A DNA stretch of 64,000 bases from Thelephora terrestris (taxonomy: Eukaryota > Basidiomycota > Agaricomycetes > Thelephorales > Thelephoraceae), in contig WIUZ02000004.1 in NCBI GenBank assembly GCA_015956445.1, positions 1,922,001 to 1,986,000 on the forward strand. Direction: 5' to 3'. This document shows, one piece after another, positions 1 through 10,505 of this stretch (position 1 is the first letter of the stretch; the number at the start of each line of letters is the position of its first letter). The position numbers and the translations under genes were made by a program. The notes beneath the pieces are model-generated. The model saw nothing but the letters and a program-made list of their open reading frames with translations. It searched no databases and was not told the origin of the DNA.

Positions 1-175
1 ACACCTCCGCGATGGTCGCGACGATTTGGTGTCCTGTTGGGGCGGCCAGCCCGGTCAGCGAGTGCCCGACGGACAATCACAGAGGAGATCGTGTACCTTC
101 TTGTCCCCAAGCATGCGTGCTGGGAAGGAGAGAGAGGGCAGATAAGACGGAAGTCAGCAGCAGAGTGAACTTCAT
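1..175 (-). CDS. S1/P1-type nuclease, 5' end only (secreted)
   Basis: The reading frame starts at 175 on the minus strand and leaves the window at position 1. Residues 1-22 form a typical signal peptide (MKFTLLLTSVLSALSLLPS then THA). The mature protein would begin WGQEGHQIVATIAEV after splicing of a 63-bp GT-AG intron (34-96). In S1/P1 nucleases the mature N-terminal Trp and the nearby His coordinate the catalytic zinc cluster, and the W-G-x-x-G-H-x-x-V-A-x-I-A pattern is diagnostic. The family is zinc-dependent and secreted, and cleaves single-stranded DNA/RNA and 3'-nucleotides. Only about 37 residues are visible, so integrity of the rest cannot be judged. The family call rests on the signal peptide plus this motif; the intron is inferred because it restores the motif exactly. 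Confidence 0.8.
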
Positions 176-1154
176 CTTGGGTGCGCTGGGGAGAAACAAG
201 CCTCTTCGCCCACCCTTATATACCCACCGCCCACTATGAATTCCGGACGGCGGAGAAAAGACGTGGGGTACTAAGGTCCAAGAAAGGTCAAGAAGATGCG
301 CTCTTCCGCGTGGCAAACACTAGATCCTGGCAGTCACCTACCGTAAGTGGAAAGTAAGTGGAAATAAGAGATCGTAGAACTCAATTGCCCCAGATTCCAG
401 CCGCTATCATTCCGAAGGCATAGTAAGTAGGGGTTCGAGATCGTGATTGAGATATTGAAGAATTGGTAACGCTGGGCGACCACGAACGTGCGAGACGGAG
501 TATCAGAATCGCCGCTTCGGATGGGTGCCCTTGTTGGCTGTTGGGAACGCCCTAGGGGCTCTCTTCCGCTGACCACGGAGGCTGTTTATCGTCGCGCCCG
601 GGCCTTGGATGAATGGGTCGTATGCAGCGGCAAACGCAGGGAGATAACAATAGCCCAGCCTGATAGTGGCTTCCACAGGGATCCGTTTATCGAGAAATAC
701 TGAAGGGCTTGGCATCGAGCTAGAGCGAGGAGAGGTACGACCTAGGCCCACTTTGCTGCATCGTGTCGCAAACTGAATAGCTGAAAACACGCTAACCCGT
801 GGCGAGTTCGTGGGAACATCATCAACGCAGATCTGCACAAGAAGTTCTGACATTCATTACCCACATACATGTATCGTCATCGCTCGTTTTGGTAGTGCAC
901 TGACCAAATAGAGAAACGATGTGGAATCGGCGGTGAACCGGGCCTGGGAAAGGGTATGCGAAGAACACAGACAGCTTCAGCATCGCAGTCTTGCCGCTGT
1001 CGACGAGAGAGGAGCGCAAGAGAGCTGCCCTCAATAAAGTACAATCCATTACACGGCGAGTATTCGCGTAGTTAACATCGTAGGGCTCGTGCGGTAGAAG
1101 CTCGGGGGCTTCCTAATACTCAATTAGACGTGTGGCCACCGCTCATAAGCCTGC
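176..1154. other. Intergenic region between nuclease 5' end and FTR1-1 3' end
   Basis: Short open frames occur here, for example 503-853 minus, but none resembles a known protein or has a matching counterpart in the duplicated module. From about 985 onward the DNA aligns with the region downstream of FTR1-2 (about 8518 onward), including a shared AATAAAGTACAAT stretch near 1034-1046. This is therefore probably the FTR1-1 3' UTR and the left edge of the duplication. Confidence 0.5.
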
Positions 1155-2616
1155 TCAAGCCTGGGCTCTGTTTTTGTTTTCTGCAGGGAAACAACCGTCA
1201 CTGCTCGACGTGCGATCATACGAGAGCCAGCGACGTACCTCTTCGCTTCAAAAACAACAAGGTAACCACCACGGCGATCCAATAGAAAACGTATCCGAGG
1301 ATTGTTCCTAAAATATTATGAGCGGAAAGAGACACAGAATATTACGATGGATGAGACTGACCGAGGGTACCGTTGTTTGTCCACCCGAAGATGGCAGCAA
1401 AGACCATCCATCCTTGGCCGGCGGGGCTACAGCAGTCGAGGTGCCACACGTTTCCACGGACGTCGTATGAGCCTGGCCCGGTGCCACCAGCATCGTCTAC
1501 GTCGACACCCAACCTAATAAAAAGCACAACATGGTATTCAGCTCCGTCGCAGAATGCGCGGGAAAAAACGAACGAACAATTTGCTGAAAAGGTACCCCTG
1601 GAAGAGCCCAATCGCCTTGCTGAACAAACCGGCACCAATGAGCAGGATCAAGTTGGTCATAACGATGATGAAGACGGTCAAAGCTGTTTCATGTGAGTCA
1701 GGCCAGAACATTAGGGCAGGCTGGGCAAAATATACTCACTGGTACGGCTAGCGAAGGCATAGATGAAGTATCCAATGATAATACCACAGATGATCCCAAC
1801 GATGGCCGCGAGGGGAATGGAGGTCGCAGGCTGAGCGAGCGAAACACCACCAACGAACACAACTGCTTCCACACCCTCACGGAGGACAGTAATCAAGGGC
1901 AAGACCAACAGTGCCCACTTTCCAGCCTTGGTCCGACCGTCCACAGCTACCGTACTGACGCGTTAAAAAAACCTGGCACCGGGAAAAAAGTCCAACGCGA
2001 ACCTTTTCCTTCGAAAGCCTCCTGGAGCTTTACCCTCCATTTGGCCTTCGCCTTGTCCATCTTTAGCATCGTAATGCCAATGACGAAGATGAGAATGGCA
2101 GCAATGAGGGAAAATATTCCCTCCCATAATTCTTCAGACTTTTTCCACAGGTTCGAGGCTTCAGTAAACCAGATAGCGATGAACGCTGCACCAATCGCGA
2201 GAGCGGTCAACAGACCCACTGCAGAACCAATGAAAATCTAACGTAGGGGCAAGAATAACGTAAGGGTGTGGACGACGAGGTTTGATCCGAGAACCTGAGC
2301 CATTGAACTCGGAAGAGAGAAACCTCCGACGTACCTGGATTCGCAGTTTTCTAAGAAGCTTTTTGCGTTGAACCTCGTCGCTCGACGTGTCATCGCCAGA
2401 GGGAAGAGATGGAGGAGCCTCGGGTTGCCCACTCTCAATATTTTGCTTTTCCTTCTCTGGCTCCACCGCCGTCGTCGCCGCCGACAGGGACTCCCCGCCC
2501 GACTGGGGGTTGGCAATCTGCTCGACAATACCGAGCAAGACAGAGATGATTATAACGGCCTCTAGAGTCTCCCTAAACACAATGAAGAAAATGGGAACGG
2601 AGAACACGTTCGGCAT
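1155..2616 (-). CDS. FTR1: High-affinity iron permease FTR1, copy 1
   Basis: This is a plasma-membrane Fe(III) permease that works with an FET3 ferroxidase. The start at 2616 gives MPNVFSVPIFFIVFRETLEA, placing the first REXLE iron-binding motif in transmembrane segment 1. An acidic, charged cytosolic loop follows (about residues 45-90). The second exon has the FIGSAVGLLTALAIGAAFIA membrane segment. The third exon carries the second motif REGVEAVVFVGGVS, then the IVGIICG and VFIIVMTNLILLIGAGLFS segments. The last long exons contain the ILGYVFYWIAVVV segment and a basic end; the last codons lie in a short 3' exon ending at 1155. At least six introns are needed. A neighbouring paralog sits at 8690-10124. 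The 5' flank has two iron-GATA-type sites. Length and motif order match the family. Confidence 0.9.
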
Positions 2617-2669
2617 GGCCGCTTAGAGGACGGTGCAAGGAAGGACGACGACGTCCGGGAGAGAGCGTT

Positions 2670-2682
2670 GGGGGGGGGGGGG
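2670..2682. repeat. Homopolymer run of 13 G in the FTR1-1 leader/promoter
   Basis: Thirteen consecutive G (C on the coding strand of FTR1-1) lie about 55 bp upstream of the start codon. The aligned position in copy 2 is interrupted (GGGGGAGGGG). Confidence 0.8.
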
Positions 2683-2754
2683 CAAGGGAGAAAAGCGAAC
2701 ACCTGGAGGAATGGTGAGAGGCTATTCACTTATTAAATAACGTCCGAGTCGGTC

Positions 2755-2780
2755 TTATCTGATAAAAAGTTATCTGATAA
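2755..2780. promoter_or_regulatory. Pair of iron-type GATA sites (TTATCTGATAA x2) upstream of FTR1-1
   Basis: Two perfect TTATCTGATAA elements start at 2755 and 2770, about 140-165 bp upstream of the FTR1-1 start. Each contains ATCWGATAA, the site recognised by fungal iron-sensing GATA repressors of the Urbs1/SREA/Fep1 family, which repress iron uptake under iron sufficiency. Two sites 15 bp apart in front of an iron permease support function. Actual binding is inference. Confidence 0.75.
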
Positions 2781-2860
2781 TTTTTTTCCAAACTCTGATC
2801 CGATTGGGTGTCTACGTGGCCAATACAAAAAACAAGATCGTGAGATGTTACGTGTGAAAA

Positions 2861-4778
2861 TCAATCCTCCTCCTCAATTCCCGCTGGCTTTTTCAAGTCC
2901 TTGACGTCGACACCCGGAAGTGGCCACTTGGTAGCGAACTCCTTCACATCCCTTCTCAGCTGCTTCACCAGCTTGGCACCCTCCTTGCCCTCTTGCTCGA
3001 CGGATGCGGCGGTCACGAAGTCTTTCAAGAGCTTACTGCCCGATTCCTTCTGAATTAGCAATGCAAGCTGGACGGCACGATGGAGGAACTCGGCGACGAC
3101 TTTGATATCCGATTCGACCATGTCGCGCGAGGTAAGAGCCGATGTTCCCAAACGGATGCCCCCGGGTGTCTGCGCCGAGGCATCGCCGGAAACCGCGTTC
3201 TCTGTAACAGACGTAAATGAGCGCTTCCAAGTCCACGAGACTAGGTGTCCTTACTATTGATGGTGATTCCGAGGAAGTCGCAAAGCTTTTCAAGCTTGCT
3301 ACCAGTTAATTTCAACGGACGAAGGTCCCACAGCACGAGATGGTTGTCAGTCCCATTCGTCTGGAGCTTGTAACCGTGTGCGACCAGTTCCTCGGCTAAG
3401 GTACGAGCGTTTGCGATCACCTGCTTGGCGTAGGCCTTCCAGGTGGGTTGACAGGCCTGTAGGAGGGAGGTAGCGATACCGGCGATAGTCTGGAGGGAGA
3501 GAATTTATCAGATAAGAGGTTTGTAAGACATCGGGTGACTGTAACGTAAAGCCAAAAATACAAACATTGTTATGGGGACCGCCTTGGCATGCTGGGAAGA
3601 CAGCATCGTTGACCCGTTTCTCAAGGTCGGGTGCCTGCTTGGAATCCTTCCTGAAGAAGATCAAGCCTGCACGGGGTCCACGAAGGGTCTTGTGACTAAA
3701 AATTACGAAGCAATGGTCAGATCCCGATGGCGGTTGGGGCCATATACACGTACGTAGTGGTAGTGACGACATCGCAAAATTCGAATGGGTCATTAAGTTC
3801 CCCAGCGGCAACCAAGCCACTGGTGTGGGCAATGTCGGCCATGAGGAAAGCTCCGTGCTCATCCGCGGTCGCCCTAAGTTTTCCGTAATCCCAGTCTCTC
3901 GGGTATGCGGAAGCACCGCAGATGATCAATTTTGGTTTGAAGAGACGGGCCTGGGATGCCAAAGAATCGTATTCGATTAAGTTCGATTCACCGTGGATAC
4001 CGTACGGGAAGGATTGGAAGTAAATGGAAGAAGCCGTCATCTTCTTTTTGGCAGTCTGCATTTGGTTTGGGAGGATTTAGCCACATAAGGGAGTGAAACC
4101 GAATATCATACTAACGTAGTAACCGTGGGTAAGGTGTCCACCGTCTGGAAGTCCAAGTCCCATCAGACGATCCTGGGGTTGAATCAACGCTGTCAAAGCC
4201 GCAAAGCTACACCAGGCGCTTAGAGGGAGCAACACCGGGGAGAAAACCAGAAGACTTACTTTGCTGTTGATCCAGAGTAGGGCTGGACATTGACACCCCA
4301 CTTAGCAGGGTCAAGGTTAAACGCTTGCAAAGCGCGTTTTCGGCAGAGAATCTCGAGTTCGTCGATCCATTCGTTTCCACCGTAGTAGCGGGCATTTGGG
4401 AGACCCTCGGAGTATTTATTCGTAAGAATTGAGCCATTGGCTTGCATGGTTGCAAGACTGGTGAGGTTCTGCGAAACACGCGGTCAGAGGCGCCAACGGG
4501 AGCGAACACGGTCATGTCTGTCACCTCCGACGCAATAAGCTCGAGGCCGGTGAACTGCCTCCATGTTTCCTTGTCGATGATGTTTTGGACCTCAGGGTCG
4601 ATCTGGGCCAAAGGCTGGTACAAGACCTTGTTCTAAATAAGGGCGGGTATGTGAGTTGAGCTGTATGGTAAGAGCGGAGATGCCGCACGAAGTCAGGGGT
4701 AGTCGCCGTGGCCATTGTTCTGCGAGTAAACGGGGCTGCTGAACGAAGAGGATGACGGGAGAGGAGAGAGCGAAGCAT
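2861..4778 (-). CDS. SHM: Serine hydroxymethyltransferase, probable dual mitochondrial/cytosolic
   Basis: This PLP enzyme interconverts serine plus tetrahydrofolate with glycine plus 5,10-methylene-THF. From the ATG at 4778 the protein begins [20 protein letters not shown], an Arg-rich, acid-free mitochondrial presequence. A second in-frame ATG at 4715 gives [19 protein letters not shown], which resembles cytosolic SHMT N-termini. Conserved blocks follow: [15 protein letters not shown], then [33 protein letters not shown], the PLP-lysine region [20 protein letters not shown] split by an intron, and a C-terminal half ending [11 protein letters not shown]. It has about seven or eight introns. 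It lies between FTR1-1 and FET3-1, whose products are functionally unrelated to it. A degraded copy of its middle lies at 10238-10505. Confidence 0.92.
3505..3515. promoter_or_regulatory. TTATCAGATAA inside an SHMT intron
   Basis: This is a perfect 11-mer of the same iron-GATA type as those at 2755, 2770 and 5028, within an intron of SHMT. It could be a distal element for the flanking iron genes or a chance match. Its exactness and its position inside the iron module are the only support. Confidence 0.35.
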
Positions 4779-4992
4779 CTTTAGTTTCTTGCTATGGTGC
4801 AATATGTATTTTTCGTGCTTTGGACCTGAGCAGCTCCCAACTGACTCCGCGAGCAAGACCAGGGTCGAGCTGTCGGAGAGCCCGCTACCCCTCTCCGCTA
4901 AATCGGATCACGAAGCGCCCGCGGCTGTCGTAACCTACGACCGAATCGGCAATTGAATTGTTGGATCCTTCCGGTTCTGGCCGTAGCAGGTC

Positions 4993-5038
4993 TTATCAGA
5001 TTACCAGAGACTCCCACGGGTTTCAACTTATCAGATAA
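4993..5038. promoter_or_regulatory. Iron-type GATA sites upstream of FET3-1
   Basis: A perfect TTATCAGATAA lies at 5028-5038, about 103 bp before the FET3-1 start. A near match, TTATCAGATTA, lies at 4993-5003. The first contains the ATCWGATAA core bound by Urbs1/SREA/Fep1-type GATA repressors. The spacing resembles that in front of FTR1-1, which suggests co-regulation of ferroxidase and permease by iron. Confidence 0.7.
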
Positions 5039-5077
5039 AAATTCATTGAATGCTCGCTTCACAGGTCTGCTCCTGTA

Positions 5078-5088
5078 ATAAATAAAAG
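5078..5088 (+). promoter_or_regulatory. TATA-like element of FET3-1
   Basis: The AT-rich stretch AATAAATAAAA lies about 55-60 bp upstream of the FET3-1 ATG. The aligned sequence in copy 2 (near 10627) is the weaker TTAAATAGAAGG. Confidence 0.35.
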
Positions 5089-5140
5089 ACCCCATGCGGC
5101 ATTTTTCACCACTCTCTGGCTTCCCCCTTCCCCGCCAGCG

Positions 5141-7700
5141 ATGAAAGTTGCCGTCCATCCGTTCCTTCTCGCCCTCTTCGGAGCCCTTCCTGTCGCCGCA
5201 GGCGTTCACGAAGTCTGGTGGAACCTCTCCTATGCCTACAACGTCAGCCCAGATGGACTGGTACCAAGGCGTGCAATTGGTGTCAACGGCACCTGGCCGT
5301 TAGCTGTTTTCTTTTGCCCTCTCGTCCTCGTTCTCACGCAAAAACACCAGCCCTCCGCCTATTTCCGTCAGCGCCAATGACACGCTGATCGTGCACGCGA
5401 CAAACTACCTTGATAATCCCAGCTCCCTCCACCACCATGGCATGTATGCGAATAAAACTGCTTGGTACGACGGTGCCGTTAGCATCACCCAATGTGGTAT
5501 TCCGTACGGCCAGACCGCCACATACGTGGTGGACATCCCAGGCTCGGGCCAGTGGGGTACTTACTGGGTTCATGCACACTCCTACGTACGGTTGCTTCGC
5601 CTCTAAGCATACTGTTTCCTAATCATTTCAATAGGGCCAATACACCGACGGTCTTCGGGCTCCCTTTATCATCCATCCCTTGCAAGAGCTCCAGACTTAC
5701 GACGATGAATACGTGGTGGTACTCGGAGATTGGTTCGCTTGGCTTCATGACACCTGACCTCGCTGGACCCTGATAGTGACCGTCCATAGGTACCACCAGG
5801 AACACGACCCCTTGCTCAAGCACTTCATGTCCATTGCCAATCCTGGGGGCGCCGAGCCAGTCCCCGATGCACCCTTGATGTACTTCGCCCACGGGGATGC
5901 TTACCTGCCACCTATCGCATCCGCTACCCCGAACGTGTCCCCGTCTACCAACAGTGTAGGGTTCAATGAGAATGCAACCTTGCCATTCGAATCCGGAAAG
6001 ACCTACCGTCTTCGAGTGAGCACCTCGTTGCTGACCTGACGTCGTGCGATATCTGAAACAACTGACACACCTGCCTTAAGATCGTCAACACAGGTGCTTT
6101 CGCCGCTATGTTCTTCTGGATCGATGGTCACGAAATGCGCGTCATCGAGGTCGATGGGGTCAGCCTTCCAACCATTTTTTCGCAGACTTTCGTACCGATC
6201 ATTATTGCAGACTGACGTCGAGCCGTATGTGGTCGAACAACTCAACATCGCGGTCGCTCAGCGATACTCGGTCCTCGTCACTGCAAGGAATGACACAAGC
6301 TCGAACTGGGCCATTCACGGCAACATGGATACCGTCATGGTGTGGCACACTCTACTCACTTCTGTTGGGGGACTTGTACTAAGCATCGCATAGTTCGACA
6401 CCGTCCCAGCGAGTTTGAACCCAAATGCGACTTCTACTATTACCTACTCTTCTTCCAACAGCCTCAAAAACCTCTCTCCTGTACCGCTGGAGTTCTACCA
6501 ACCCACGGATGAGACTGTCTTTGTTCCGTCGGTCGTTCAGCCTCAGCTGCCCCCCGCGGACCAGGTTGTCGACCTCGAGGTCACGTTTGATACCATGAAC
6601 GACGGCACTAATCACGCGATGTTCAACATGAAAACTTACAACTTCCCCAAGGTCCCTACGGTGTTCACGCAAGTTGAGTATGCTAATCAAAACATCAGTG
6701 CGTTCAGTTTCGAATGGACCCCGTCGTTTAGGCTGACTGGTCGTGTTCACAGCCGAGCTGGCTTTTGGTGAACTTGCTTTCACCCTAGACCACCTTTCTG
6801 TTGTTGACATCGTTGTAAAAAACGGCGACGTGGGGAAGCATCCATTGTGAGTCCCGTTGTCCGCTCCACTATGTTGTGATGGTCTTGTAATTCTATATCG
6901 TATAGCCACATCCACGGCCACAAGTTCCAAATCATCAATCGTGGTGTCGATTACACTTCTAACGATACCACCCTCAACCCTCCTCTGAAGGAGGGACAGG
7001 CGAACCCGATCCGCCGTGACACAATCCAACTCTTGCCACTGCATTCTGCCACTCTGCGATTCGTTGCCGATAACCCCGGGTCCTGGCTCTTCCATTGTCA
7101 CATCGACTGGCATTTTTCTTCCGTGAGTCTATTCAATTCACAAGGCGTTCTCGTTATCTGATTGGCTGCCTCGACCTTTCGCTTCATTTCCCTTGCCGGC
7201 CCCCGGCCATTTCCCGTTTTGGCAAATCATTCACTGCCTCGATCGGACTTGCGTAAAACTCCAGGGGCTGGCAGCGGTGTTTGTCGAGGCTACGCCGTTG
7301 CTTGCGGACGCGTCGGTGCCACAATTCTTCAAGGATCAGTGTGCAACGCTGGACCTGCCGTCTCAGGGCAACGCGGCTGGAAATCAAGATCCGAACAACC
7401 TCAAGGGTTTACCAGAGGGTCCGTTCCCACAGATCTTGGGATGGAGGCCCAAGGGTATCGGTGCGATGTTCGGGTGCGTGCTCTCTCCCCGCGACCTCTT
7501 CGACAACTCTAATCTAATCTGCTTTGCGCGCGCGATTTAGGTGTGTTCTTACGGCCACGCTCGGAATGGCGACTGTCACTTGGTACGCGGTTTCTGGACG
7601 CAAGCTCACGGACGAACAATTGGAGGAAGAAGTGAGGAGGCAACGCGCCACCAAAAAGAGCTGGAAGAGCGTCGTTGCCTCCAAGCTCAAGTCTGCTTGA
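5141..7700 (+). CDS. FET3: FET3-type ferroxidase (multicopper oxidase), copy 1
   Basis: This membrane-anchored multicopper oxidase oxidises Fe(II) to Fe(III) for FTR1. It has a signal peptide (MKVAVHPFLLALFGALPVAAG), then the Fet3-like start VHEVWWNLSYAYNVSPDGL. All four copper-ligand blocks are present: HHHGM, WVHAHS, HIHGHKF and HCHIDWH. The Fet3-specific Glu-containing NPGGAEP segment, which in yeast Fet3p provides the iron-site Glu185, sits in the third large exon. A C-terminal transmembrane segment (IGAMFGCVL then TATLGMATVTWYA) and a charged cytosolic tail ending SWKSVVASKLKSA anchor it. It has roughly 620 residues and about ten introns. It is regulated with FTR1-1, judging by shared GATA-type sites. 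It is nearly identical to the copy at 10686-13182, especially in the 3' exon. Confidence 0.92.
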
Positions 7701-8689
7701 ACTTTGGCTCCGAGCCCTCGATTGATATATCAGTACCATTTTTGCTTAAAAATGTCGCATCCTCTGTTTCGTAGCATGGGATGTGTAACGTCGTCGTGTG
7801 AAATCCTTAGAATGTATCACTACAGACCATTACCTTGAAGTACCCAAATTAAAGCTGATCTAAACGCATGAGTCGCTGTTCACCTTTATTGAAGTCCGAT
7901 ATCTCCACTCCGACTTCCGTACGTGGATTGGTAGCAGGCTAGCGGTCGAAGCGGGGCGCGGGGGAGACTTACCATGACACCCTGTCGTTTCTAAATTGCT
8001 TATTCAGAAATGTCGACGTGAGCCCCAGACCACGGTCGGTGCCCTGATGGTTTCCCTTCTTTTCCTACTGGAGTCGGGACTAAGAAAAGGCCGAGAAATG
8101 TATGTCGGTCGTACTCAAAGGGGCGGTTAGGGTCCCTGCTTCCCTCAAGGGTCATCGTCTTCGACACCGCCCCCTTCTACAGTGGATCGAATCATGCGGG
8201 ATCTATTGAAGATATCAATATGCCGGAAGTACTCATCTCCCCGGCTCGTTCAAGTACTATAAGCCTCAGGCTGGGGTAGATTTGATCAACCGCTACCGCT
8301 GCCTGTTGACGTTGGCTTACGGGCTTTGTGCTGGGATTCTTTTTTCACACATATACATCATCAACAACAGCTCAAAGAATGTTCGGCGGAGGCCATAAAT
8401 CGGCGATGTTCTAACCCGGCCCCAATGACAGGATTCAGCATTCAAACGGAGATCATTCACCGATGCGTGAGGAACGCAGACAAGTTTAACCGCTGGCTAA
8501 GCGCTCAAGCCAAAGGAGCACGCTGGCCTTTGGCGTCGAGGTTGAGCGCAAGGGAGGAACGCAATAGAGTGGCCCTTAATAAAGTACAATTGGGCATACG
8601 GGGGACATTTGTACACTTCTTCATGTCAGTCGAATGCGGAAGAACGTTGGGGGAGTTCCTAATGCTGTCATTAGCGAACCTACTCAGGA
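7701..8689. other. Convergent intergenic region between FET3-1 and FTR1-2
   Basis: This roughly 990-bp stretch separates the 3' ends of FET3-1 (+) and FTR1-2 (-). The outer parts (to about 7828 and from about 8518) belong to the duplicated unit. I saw no gene in the middle; frames such as 8326-8721 plus are opposite-strand shadows or chance. Confidence 0.5.
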
Positions 8690-10124
8690 CTAGGCTCTGG
8701 CTTTGTTTTCTGTGGAGGTGAACAATCACTACTTGACACACAATCACACCAGAGCCCAGTGACTTACCTCTTCGTTTCAAGGCGAACAAAGCAACTATAA
8801 CGGCAAACCAATAGAAAAGGTATCCAAGGATTGTGCCTGAAATAGTATCAGTACAAAGAGACAAGATATGCCACGAGGGATTGAGACTAACCGAGAGAGC
8901 CATTATTTGACCAGCCAAAGATAGCAGCAAAGATTGTCCACCCTTGGCCGGTTTCTGGACTACAGCAGTTTAGGTGCCACACGTTTCCACGAACGTCGTA
9001 TGAGCCCGGCCCAGTGCCACCAGCATCATCTACCTCGACGCCTAGCCTAAGAAATAGTACAACAAAGTGGTTAGCTTCCTCGACGCCGAGTTAGAAACAC
9101 GAACGAACAGTTTGTTGAACATGTAGTCCTGGAAGCCCTCAATCGACTTGCTGAACAAACCGGCACCGACGAGGAGGATCAAGTTGGTCGTGACGATGAC
9201 GGAAATGATCAAAGCTATTTCGTGGGGTTCAGGCGTGAATATCTGGGGGGAGCTGGCAAGAGATACTTACATGTACGGCAAGCAAAGGCATAGATGATGT
9301 ATCCAATGAGAACACCGCAGATGATGCCAACGATGGCGGCGAGTGGAATGGAGGTCGCAGGTTGACCTATTGAAACATCACCGACGGAGATGACTGCCTC
9401 GACGCCCTCACGGAGAACAGTGATCAAGGGCAAGAATAGGAGAATCCACTTTCCAACCTCGGTGCGAACGTCCACATCTATCGCACTAGCGCGTTGAAGG
9501 AACCTGGGCACCCGACAAAGTCGAACACGAACCTTTTCCTTCGAAAGCCTCCTGGAGCTTTACCCTCCACCTGGCTCCCGTCTTGAGCATATCCGGCATC
9601 GTGATGCCGACGATGAAAATGAGAACGGAAGCGATAAGGGAAAAAATTCCCTCCCATAATTCTTCGAGATTTGTCCACAGGTCCGAAGTGCGAGTGAACC
9701 AGACAGCGATGAACGCTGCGCCAATTGTAACAGCGGCCAACAGGCCCACTGTAGAACCAATGAGAATCTAAGCACAAGTCAAGTGCACGAACGATGAGGA
9801 CTCTCGATCGTTGGACTCTGGAGAGAGGGTACTTCGACATACCTGCAATCGTAATTTTCTGAGAAGGTTTCTGCGTTTGCCTTGGTCGCTCGACGCGTCG
9901 TCACAGCTTGGAGGAGAAGGAGGAGCCTCTGGGAGCCCACTCTCGATGTTTTGCTTTTTCTTCTCCGGCTTTGCGACGTCCTCCGTCGCCAATGGGGAGC
10001 CTTTACCCGACTGGGTGTTGGCGATTCGCTTGGCGATACCGAGTAAGACAGAGATGATTATAGCGGACTCCAGGGACTCCCTGAACACAACGAAGAAAAC
10101 GGGAATAGAGAACACGTTCACCAT
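8690..10124 (-). CDS. FTR1: High-affinity iron permease FTR1, copy 2 (diverged)
   Basis: This is a paralog of the FTR1 gene at 1155-2616 with the same exon layout. The start at 10124 gives MVNVFSIPVFFVVFRESLES, which keeps the R-E-x-L-E iron motif. The acidic loop is similar, and the TVGLLAAVTIGAAFIAVWF segment is preserved. In the second motif region REGVEA is retained, but the following VVFVGGVSLAQ of copy 1 reads VISVGDVSIGQ here, which puts a Ser and an Asp into a membrane-adjacent stretch that is uncharged in copy 1. The last short exon gives a stop at 8690. The frame is open throughout, so the gene appears expressible. It is divergent from FET3-2 with 561 bp between starts, but lacks the iron-GATA sites of copy 1. 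Confidence 0.87.
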
Positions 10125-10237
10125 GACTGCTTGGAGGTCGTTGCAAGGAAGGTGGACGACGTCCGGGGGAGGGGCAAGGGAGAAAGGCGGCCACCAGAAG
10201 AGATGTTGGGAAGCTGTTCACTTGAGTGATATTTCAG

Positions 10238-10505
10238 GAAGGCTATACTAATTGGCCGGGTGGGGAACGTCTTCCATGAGTTCATTGGCGTGTGCTCCCA
10301 GTCCCTCGGGTCCGCAAAATCACCACAGGGAGAAAGGATCTGTTCGAGGAGCCGGGTCGCAGCCCGAGATGCCCAGGTGGTTGATCAAGTTTAATGTATC
10401 GTGCGGGAAGGAATGGAAGAAGCCGTCATCTTCTTTTGGTCCCGGAACATACAGACGCGTGAGAGCCCGGGAGTTGTTCGACCGCTTTAGCCACAGGGCT
10501 CGAGA
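10238..10505 (-). pseudogene. Degraded internal fragment of SHMT
   Basis: This segment aligns with the middle of the SHMT gene at about 3805-4095. Clear anchor blocks are CCAGTCCCTCGGGT (SHMT CCAGTCTCTCGGGT) and AAGCCGTCATCTTCTTTT, identical in both, with GATGCC and GATCAAGTT in register between them. Compared with SHMT it has several internal gaps (about 25, 7 and 12 bp), lacks both ends of the gene, and has no matching reading frame. It sits between FTR1-2 and FET3-2, exactly where intact SHMT sits in copy 1. It is therefore a remnant of a duplicated SHMT rather than an independent insertion. Confidence 0.8.

Larger units (their letters stand above)
985..7828. repeat. Segmental tandem duplication, copy 1 (FTR1-SHMT-FET3)
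   Basis: Copy 1 contains an intact FTR1, an intact SHMT and an intact FET3. It aligns with 8518-13292 in the same gene order and orientation. Coding exons look about 85-90 percent identical by eye. Introns and flanks are weaker but still alignable, including the 3' flank of FTR1 and the 3' flank of FET3 (GAACTTTGGCTCCG just after both stops). Boundaries are approximate. Confidence 0.85.

Noticed and set aside
503-853. 116-codon minus-strand frame upstream of FTR1-1 3' end
   Set aside because: No recognised domain, no counterpart in the second duplication copy, and codon pattern resembling noise.
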